The notes beneath the pieces were generated by a model. That model ran no database searches. It was not told where the DNA came from and worked only from the letters and a program-made list of their open reading frames with translations. The position numbers were made by a program, and so were the translations under genes. A stretch of 11,521 bases of DNA from CAYWEP01 sp964608945 (lineage in GTDB: Bacteria > Patescibacteriota > Microgenomatia > Levybacterales > UBA12049): contig CAZSQB010000030.1 of the NCBI GenBank assembly GCA_964608945.1, forward strand, positions 1 to 11,521, read 5' to 3'. Shown in pieces: positions 8,427-11,521 of the stretch. Each line of letters begins with the position of its first letter. The stretch's first letter is position 1.

Positions 8427-8600
8427 TCAGTTTGAAAGTGTTAAATTAATAACGTCCTCAATTGTCCACATTTTATTCGTAATTCCAGTCGCCATTGCTG
8501 GGGTTATATTCAAATTCCTTTCTTTATTTAACGTCTTATGTGGTCTGCAAAAATTATAAAACATAAAATGCAAAGAAACTGCGTACTTATTTTGTGGCGT
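8427..8600 (-). pseudogene. C-terminal relic of an IS1-like DDE transposase
   Basis: This stretch has no start codon of its own context and directly follows a TAA at 8603-8601. It translates to 57 residues that include SLHFMFYNFCRPHKTL, then ITPAMATGI and NKMWTIEDVINL, and ends at a TGA (8429-8427). This is the familiar tail of transposases of the IS1-like group (pattern FYNF.R.HKTL...TPAMAAGI...W...D), recognised from memory of the family. The rest of the gene (about 200 or more residues, with the catalytic acidic residues) is absent upstream, where the 74-aa gene sits instead. Homology probably begins near 8588; the first few codons may be junction sequence. The plus-strand segment around 8406-8430 (AGTGATACACTTTGG and following) may be what is left of the element's end. 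It is non-functional, and evidence of an insertion and deletion beside the protease cassette. Confidence 0.72.
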
Positions 8601-8825
8601 TTATCTCAGGGAAGAGCGACCCACCTGTACTGTTCGTGGGTCAAGGTCGCCCTTTTTGGATATAGGTTTATGGCGACGATAATATGGAGAAATAAGATTG
8701 TAACCACGTTTACTTATTCCCGCCTGGCGTAGCTTACGCAATAACTCCCTAGCTTGCTTGAGGGATTGTTCATCAATTTGCGGATTTAGAGATAGTATTT
8801 CGTCTAATGTAATTTTTTTTGGCAT
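8601..8825 (-). CDS. Small charged protein coupled to the SDH-type protease
   Basis: A 74-aa protein that begins MPKKITLDEILSLNP. The frame also opens at an ATG at 8843, but the ATG at 8825-8823 is preferred: it lies one base after the protease stop codon (TAA 8829-8827) and has GGAG with a 6-nt spacer inside the end of the protease gene, so the two are translationally coupled. Residues 7-40 look helical (DEILSLNPQIDEQSLKQARE and on through LLRKLRQAG); then comes a basic RGYNLISPYYRRHK segment and a DPRTVQVG motif near the C terminus. There is no membrane segment or signal peptide. I recall similar small proteins with a terminal DPRTV motif but cannot name a family. Tight coupling suggests an adaptor, inhibitor or substrate-delivery partner of the protease. 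The transposase relic abuts its stop codon, yet the C terminus looks natural. Confidence 0.65.
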   Translation of the reverse strand: MPKKITLDEILSLNPQIDEQSLKQARELLRKLRQAGISKRGYNLISPYYRRHKPISKKGDLDPRTVQVGRSSLR

Positions 8826-8826
8826 A

Positions 8827-9729
8827 TTATTCTCCGTGCACATGAAATGGACGATAGATATTTACTTTGTGAAGTACACCCATTTGACTCATTTTTGTCA
8901 TATAGTCATCCAAAAGAGTATGATATTGTTTTATCTTATCACATAACTTTGAATTTGTACCGTAATCATCTATAACCAAATTAAGATGTTTTATGAGGAC
9001 ATCCATTGATATTCCATAGCCATGCACATGCCATCTTTCTGTATTGTTTAATTCTTTAGCAATCTGTTCGGCTCTGTCTATCTTCATTTGTGGGGTAACT
9101 GGTATACCACGAGTTCCTGTTTTCTTCCAGTTCTTAAATTTATATTTCACAAGCCATTCTTTAAGTAACGATATAGAAAGTTCCCTAGCTTGTTCATACT
9201 GATAAAGTTCTGCTTGGTCAAATCCCTCAATCATTAATTGGACTTCGGGCAATGTAATAGTACCATTTTGTGCCTTTTCAAGCAATCGTCCCCATTGAAT
9301 TAAATATCCAACTGCAGGAACCATTTTACCATTTGGACTTTCAAACTGAGGGTCTATCGGCCCTAGGCGAGAATAGTAATCCATATGTATGGAATCGCCT
9401 GACAATGCTAATACAGTTCCTGCCGAGAATGCATAATTTGGAATAACAAAATCTACAATTTTATAATGATAGCGAAGAGTATCAACTATTCTCTGTACAA
9501 CCTCTATGTATCCACCAAGGGTTGTTAAAAATACCGTTAGCTTATCTCGTTTTTTATAATTGCTTCGTTTTTGTTCCACGACATTTTTTACCACATCATC
9601 CACGCCTCCAACAATACCACCAATAAATGTCAAAGCGTCGCTCTCAAGAATTTGCTCTAAGTCCCTTAAGTGTTTATCAAGCTGTTGCTCGATAAATTCA
9701 TTGGCAGCCATAGGTACTGGATTATTCAT
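8827..9729 (-). CDS. SDH-type (SDH_sah) ClpP-fold serine protease
   Basis: A 300-aa cytoplasmic-looking protein of the serine dehydrogenase proteinase group, which has the ClpP/crotonase fold. The oxyanion-type TTLGGYIEVVQRIVDTLR lies at 69-86; NYAFSAGTVLALSGD at 98-112 contains the expected nucleophile S102; and MDYYSRLGPIDPQ at 116-128 is the signature that follows in this family. A His-rich ERWHVHGYGISMDVL at 231-245 may supply the general base. The length is normal for the family and no transmembrane segment is seen. The gene sits 14 nt after the 62-aa basic protein and is coupled to the 74-aa protein downstream. The start has no Shine-Dalgarno (upstream is CATTTTAAAATAAT); the second ATG at 9711 is no better. 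Related enzymes are described as membrane or ATP-independent peptidases; the target here is unknown. Location between mobile-element relics suggests an accessory gene set. Confidence 0.82.
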   Translation of the reverse strand: MNNPVPMAANEFIEQQLDKHLRDLEQILESDALTFIGGIVGGVDDVVKNVVEQKRSNYKKRDKLTVFLTTLGGYIEVVQRIVDTLRYHYKIVDFVIPNYAFSAGTVLALSGDSIHMDYYSRLGPIDPQFESPNGKMVPAVGYLIQWGRLLEKAQNGTITLPEVQLMIEGFDQAELYQYEQARELSISLLKEWLVKYKFKNWKKTGTRGIPVTPQMKIDRAEQIAKELNNTERWHVHGYGISMDVLIKHLNLVIDDYGTNSKLCDKIKQYHTLLDDYMTKMSQMGVLHKVNIYRPFHVHGE

Positions 9730-9743
9730 ATTATTTTAAAATG

Positions 9744-9932
9744 TTATTTACGATGCCAGCGTTTTAAAGCTGCACCCTTAGCAATCTTGCTTCGCTGGGC
9801 AGCGGTCAATTTCTTTGCTCTGGCCTTTCCACCCTTCAGCCCGCCAAGTCTTCCGAGTTGTACTGCGGCAGGGTTTTTCTCTTTAATTGCTTGTTTAACG
9901 AGCTTATGGGCTAGCTTATTTACATCTGGCAT
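9744..9932 (-). CDS. Small basic Gly/Lys-rich protein, first gene of the protease cassette
   Basis: A 62-aa protein beginning MPDVNKLAHKLVKQAIKEKNP. The core VQLGRLGGLKGGKARAKKL, followed by TAAQRSKIAKGAALKRW, is a widespread small-protein pattern with glycine-lysine turns and a C-terminal KRW. It resembles, without being the same as, the KGG/con-10 stress-protein motif. It is strongly basic, so DNA or RNA binding is plausible. The frame runs upstream to a TTG at 9968, but that TTG is the -35 box of a promoter, and the ATG at 9932 coincides with the predicted transcription start, which makes the mRNA leaderless and explains the missing Shine-Dalgarno. Its stop lies 14 nt before the protease start. 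It could be the regulator of the cassette, acting on the dyad in its own promoter; that is inference. No confident family name. Confidence 0.7.
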   Translation of the reverse strand: MPDVNKLAHKLVKQAIKEKNPAAVQLGRLGGLKGGKARAKKLTAAQRSKIAKGAALKRWHRK

Positions 9933-9938
9933 AAAGAT

Positions 9939-9968
9939 ATGATAACATGCAGATGCATAAGCAGTCAA
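9939..9968 (-). promoter_or_regulatory. Leaderless promoter of the protease cassette
   Basis: On the minus strand TTGACT (9968-9963, five of six bases of the -35 consensus) and TATCAT (9944-9939, five of six of the -10 consensus) are separated by 18 nt. Seven bases after the -10 box is 9932, the A of the ATG of the 62-aa gene. The transcript would therefore begin at the start codon. The same TTG could be mistaken for a start codon. Confidence 0.65.
9947..9958. promoter_or_regulatory. Dyad operator candidate between the -35 and -10 boxes
   Basis: ATGCA GA TGCAT is a 12-bp inverted repeat that lies wholly within the 18-nt promoter spacer. A protein bound there would block RNA polymerase, as in many autoregulated small operons. 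The repeat is short, and which protein binds is unknown; the basic 62-aa product is one candidate. Confidence 0.4.
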
Positions 9969-9977
9969 GCAGGCGCT

Positions 9978-10185
9978 TTACCTCATCGAAAATCACGATA
10001 TCTCTGATTCGTTACCTCAAATAATAATCACTATAGCGAATACAAACCTTGCTAATAACCAAACTATAGAAATTATCTATTTGAAGGCTATTTTTATGCA
10101 ACACAATAAATTAAATATTAAATTCTTGTCAATTTTATCGTTGCTTCAGCGTAATTCGAGATATCGTGTTTCTTATGTGAGGTAA
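9978..10185. repeat. Separated inverted-repeat pair, 208 bp overall
   Basis: The left arm has TTACCTCA (9978-9985) and CACGATATCTC (9994-10004). The right arm has GAGATATCGTG (10158-10168) and TGAGGTAA (10178-10185). The order is mirrored and the two blocks are 8 and 9 nt apart, so 19 bases are exact in arms of 27-28 nt. A third TTACCTCA lies at 10012-10019 in direct orientation. The arms could be ends of a small mobile element with an AT-rich interior of about 150 bp, or paired binding sites for a regulator that loops the DNA; the left arm ends 10 bp from the -35 box of the protease cassette. No target duplication is evident at the outer ends. Confidence 0.55.
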
Positions 10186-10236
10186 TACGGCAGGTTAGAT
10201 TTCAAATTGACCCAATACCACTTTGTGTCAATTGAT

Positions 10237-10328
10237 ACGAGTTACGCATTTTTTGTCATCCTGAGGCCATTGCCGAAGGATCTAAGATTCTTCGCTACGC
10301 TCAGAATGACAGTTTTTGCGTAAGTCGT
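10237..10328. mobile_element. 92-bp MITE-like element with flanking 6-bp duplication
   Basis: The ends ACGAGTTACGCA (10237-10248) and TGCGTAAGTCGT (10317-10328) are inverted repeats with 11 of 12 matches. Directly outside, ATTGAT occurs on both sides in the same orientation (10231-10236 and 10329-10334), as expected of a target-site duplication. T-rich blocks of 5-6 nt follow inside each end, and the centre is a long imperfect palindrome. There is no room for a gene, so the element would depend on a transposase elsewhere. The transposase family cannot be assigned; a 6-bp duplication is not typical of the IS1-like relic nearby. Confidence 0.6.
10254..10311. repeat. REP/BIME-like palindrome of the TGTCATyCTGAG type
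   Basis: TGTCATCCTGAG (10254-10265) faces CTCAGAATGACA (10300-10311), matching at 11 of 12 positions as an inverted repeat. Each half also folds on itself: ATCCT with AGGAT on the left, and ATTCT with AGAAT on the right. The right half, with ATTCTTCGCTACGCTCAGAAT-type sequence, is the kind of extragenic palindrome I have seen in many unrelated bacterial genomes. Here it forms the centre of the 92-bp element. Confidence 0.65.
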
Positions 10329-10367
10329 ATTGATAAAAGACTCCTCAGGTTCTAATCTCTAAAGACT

Positions 10368-10488
10368 CCGAAACGAGTTAAAAACCAAGCTTTCGGTCGG
10401 TCTGCCTTTGCCTGGGGTTATCTATGGCAGGACAAGGCAAATGACCACAGCACCGCTAAGGAGTTCCTCTTCTGGGGACAAGTGCTGT
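10368..10488. other. Three adjacent stem-loops, possible structured RNA or repeat
   Basis: Hairpin 1 pairs CCGAAA (10368-10373) with TTTCGG (10391-10396). Hairpin 2 pairs GGTC (10399-10402), TGCCTT (10403-10408) and CCTG (10411-10414) with CAGG (10428-10431), AAGGCA (10434-10439) and GACC (10443-10446), around a 13-nt loop. Hairpin 3 pairs ACAGCAC (10447-10453) with GTGCTGT (10482-10488). They follow one another with 0-2 nt between. The strand is undetermined: on the minus strand they would form the 3' untranslated region of the 235-aa gene, beginning 33 nt after its stop. I do not recognise a known RNA family. Confidence 0.4.
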
Positions 10489-10521
10489 TTGCTATGACAA
10501 GGGGGAAACTAAGAGGATTAT

Positions 10522-11229
10522 TTATTTTGCGACTACAAATCCGCCTGCTGAAACACCGGCCGGCAGAGGAGCCTTTGGGGAAGCATCAAAAGAAATAATA
10601 CTAAGCGGGTCAGTGGGTGTAGATCTGCCAATTGCAATACCATTTGTAATACCACCAATTTCAACTTGGTGTGTGGTAACTACATGACCTGCTTGGAACA
10701 AGCTTTGTCCAGTACTACGTAAAGACGCGAGTTCAGCTTCAAGAAAATCACTAAGGTCCCCAGATACAAATCTCAGATTACTATCAATTCTTCCCGCAGC
10801 TGTGTTTGCCGTTCTCAAATCACCAGCTAAATCTCCCACAGTGTTATTTTCCTCTCTTGGTAAGTAGATCCCTCCCGGTACAACAGCAATCCACTCATGT
10901 TCGGAAGGGGTATTTTCAAGATCAGAGTCTCCGCCAGGGATTGAAGATGGAAAATCAGGAACAGTCAATTTGGCCTCTCTCAAACTTGCGGCAGTCCAAC
11001 CTTGAATCTTAACAACTGAGTGGTTTTTGTCTGTCAATTTTTTTCGAAGTTCTGGATCTGGAGTAAGGTCTCCGGAAGAAAGATGTTTTTCTTTTTCTTC
11101 TTTTGCACCAAACATGCGGCCTCCTTGTGCTGCTACCACTATAGCTCCTGCTCCTGCTACGGCTCTCTTAACGGATCTTACTAATAAGGCTCTTCTGTCT
11201 ATTCTTGAAAGTTCTTCTTGCTTAGCCAT
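10522..11229 (-). CDS. Unrecognised 235-aa protein with possible Tat-like N terminus
   Basis: I do not recognise this protein. The N terminus MAKQEELSRIDRRALL carries a twin arginine (R12-R13), then more basic residues (VRSVKR) and a short hydrophobic stretch AVAGAGAIVVAAQGG (23-37). This resembles a Tat signal or a weak membrane anchor but lacks the full consensus. A highly charged linker (GAKEEKEKH) follows. Then comes a mixed domain with VVKIQGWTAASLREAKLTV (72-90), a WIAVVPGGIYLPRE segment (about 112-125), a helical region rich in Ala, Leu and Asp (about 128-175), and a Gly/Pro-rich C terminus ending GGFVVAK. The start is well supported: the ATG at 11229 lies two bases after the predicted start of a near-consensus promoter, so the mRNA is leaderless and needs no Shine-Dalgarno. 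An export or cell-envelope role is only a guess. Confidence 0.7.
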   Translation of the reverse strand: MAKQEELSRIDRRALLVRSVKRAVAGAGAIVVAAQGGRMFGAKEEKEKHLSSGDLTPDPELRKKLTDKNHSVVKIQGWTAASLREAKLTVPDFPSSIPGGDSDLENTPSEHEWIAVVPGGIYLPREENNTVGDLAGDLRTANTAAGRIDSNLRFVSGDLSDFLEAELASLRSTGQSLFQAGHVVTTHQVEIGGITNGIAIGRSTPTDPLSIISFDASPKAPLPAGVSAGGFVVAK

Positions 11230-11237
11230 TTACGGCC

Positions 11238-11266
11238 ACTATACAACTCTTAGACTGCGATGTCAA
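11238..11266 (-). promoter_or_regulatory. Near-consensus promoter of the 235-aa gene
   Basis: On the minus strand a perfect TTGACA (11266-11261), a 17-nt spacer and TATAGT (11243-11238) form one of the best sigma70-type promoters possible. The predicted start, seven bases after the -10 box, is 11231, which leaves only two bases before the ATG at 11229. This is the strongest expression signal in the window. Confidence 0.8.
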
Positions 11267-11297
11267 GCGCCAATATGTGTGTAGCAGCGCCAATATG
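11266..11297. repeat. Two 12-bp direct repeats upstream of the -35 box
   Basis: AGCGCCAATATG occurs exactly at 11266-11277 and 11286-11297, a period of 20 bp or about two helical turns. Relative to the predicted start at 11231 the repeat centres are -40.5 and -60.5, close to the classical positions of activator sites. The proximal copy shares one base with the -35 box. It probably binds a transcription factor that is not identified here. Confidence 0.6.
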
Positions 11298-11339
11298 GTA
11301 AATTGCGAGAAAGCTTATAGGATGAGGGGAAAAGCAATG

Positions 11340-11521
11340 TTATGTGTGCTTCACGAATGCTGCGATGCGGTCAAGGCCTTTATTAATCTGTTCCATACTC
11401 GTGGCAAAACTCAAGCGGATACACCGATCATCACCAAATGCGCTTCCTGGAACTGCTGCCACATGAAATTCAGTCAACAGCTGTTCGCAAAACGATGCTG
11501 AACTCTTCATCTTTCCTGTGT
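11340..11521 (-). CDS. C-terminal end of a class-I PLP aminotransferase (aspartate aminotransferase-like)
   Basis: The last 59 codons are present, with the stop TAA at 11342-11340; the gene continues beyond the right edge of the window. The translation includes SSASFCEQLLTEFHVAAV, then PGSAFGDDRCIRLSFATS and EQINKGLDRIAAFVKH. The PGSAFG...(I)RLS(F/Y)ATS block is the C-terminal signature of fold-type I aminotransferases such as AspC/AAT; in this family the Arg of the RLS motif binds the substrate alpha-carboxylate. The PLP lysine lies upstream and is not visible. The likely reaction is transfer of an amino group between aspartate or a similar amino acid and 2-oxoglutarate in the cytoplasm. It ends 111 nt before the next gene, which has its own promoter, so the two need not be cotranscribed. 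No clear terminator is seen. Confidence 0.82.
   Translation of the reverse strand, partial: TGKMKSSASFCEQLLTEFHVAAVPGSAFGDDRCIRLSFATSMEQINKGLDRIAAFVKHT

Larger units (their letters stand above)
9969..10521. other. Gene-free, repeat-rich intergenic region
   Basis: No convincing coding sequence is present on either strand in these 553 bases. The part from about 10005 to 10157 is strongly AT-rich and shows nothing I can name. The rest holds a separated inverted-repeat pair, a MITE-like element and a run of three stem-loops, each listed separately. It separates the 235-aa gene from the promoter of the protease cassette. No clear intrinsic terminator for the 235-aa gene is visible. Confidence 0.6.

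Noticed and set aside
8616..8650. GACCCAC (8618-8624) and GTGGGTC (8636-8642) inverted repeat, with overlapping GCGACC/GGTCGC.
   Set aside because: It lies in the coding end of the 74-aa gene (DPRTVQVG) and no T-run follows directly on either strand, so it is not called as a terminator.
9933..9968. TTG start 12 codons upstream of the 62-aa protein.
   Set aside because: This TTG is the -35 box of a good promoter, so it would not be in the mRNA.
10205..10233. AATTGAC and GTCAATT inverted repeat beside the MITE.
   Set aside because: Only 7 bp with a 15-nt loop in AT-rich DNA and overlapping the ATTGAT flank; too weak to call.
9969..10521. CRISPR array, tRNA or known riboswitch in the long gene-free region.
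   Set aside because: No regularly spaced repeats, no cloverleaf or CCA end and no recognisable riboswitch core were found; the repeats present are palindromic and unequal in spacing.
10357..10599. Open plus-strand frame of about 80 codons (contains AFGRSAFAWGYLWQD) through the stem-loop region.
   Set aside because: It lacks an early start codon and ribosome site, runs antisense into the 235-aa gene, and overlaps strong stem-loops that explain the sequence. A coding relic cannot be fully excluded.
11277..11501. Plus-strand 74-codon open frame near the right edge.
   Set aside because: It is antisense to the aminotransferase C terminus and to the promoter region, with Cys-rich, non-protein-like composition.

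Overview
All genes I can support in this window lie on the minus strand, so transcription runs from right to left. The host is a bacterium. Two promoters have near-consensus sigma70-type -35/-10 boxes, and stop codons are used in the standard way (TGA and TAA, with TGA closely followed by the next gene). The compact, same-strand layout, a secreted sugar-dehydrogenase/PKD/PA14 protein and a fused DPM1-like glycosyltransferase would fit an uncultured lineage such as Patescibacteria (CPR) or Chloroflexi. That assignment is an impression; no marker gene here proves it.

Right edge to about 10.5 kb: the window opens with the C-terminal 59 codons of a class-I PLP aminotransferase. A short intergenic region follows, with a strong promoter preceded by two 12-bp direct repeats. 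This promoter drives an unrecognised 235-aa protein with a possible Tat-like N terminus, and it is placed so that the mRNA would be practically leaderless.

10.52-9.97 kb: about 550 bp without a gene, but dense in repeats. It holds three consecutive stem-loops (10368-10488), a 92-bp MITE-like element with 12-bp terminal inverted repeats and a 6-bp direct flank (10237-10328), and a separated inverted-repeat pair (9978-10004 and 10158-10185).

9.93-8.60 kb: a three-gene cassette. It encodes a 62-aa basic Gly/Lys-rich protein, a ClpP-fold SDH-type serine protease of 300 aa, and a 74-aa charged partner protein. It starts from a second leaderless promoter whose spacer contains a 12-bp dyad. The cassette is flanked by mobile-element debris: the MITE region upstream and the C-terminal relic of an IS1-like transposase (8427-8600) downstream. 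I regard it as the best candidate for a little-described accessory system here. Its function is not evident.

8.4-0.1 kb: a surface-glycan/secretion operon of three tightly spaced genes. They are a 737-aa fusion of a DPM1-like GT2 and a processive-type membrane GT2, a 538-aa GT-C (family 39-like) membrane glycosyltransferase, and a 1438-aa secreted multidomain protein. The secreted protein has a PQQ-type glucose/sorbosone dehydrogenase beta-propeller, a PKD domain, five PA14 domains and a beta-sandwich C terminus. An intrinsic terminator lies only 13 nt before the first start codon, which suggests attenuation of the operon. A further gene appears to start at the left edge. A plausible reading is that the two membrane enzymes make and transfer a lipid-linked sugar outside the membrane while the third product acts on or binds extracellular carbohydrate; this is inference.
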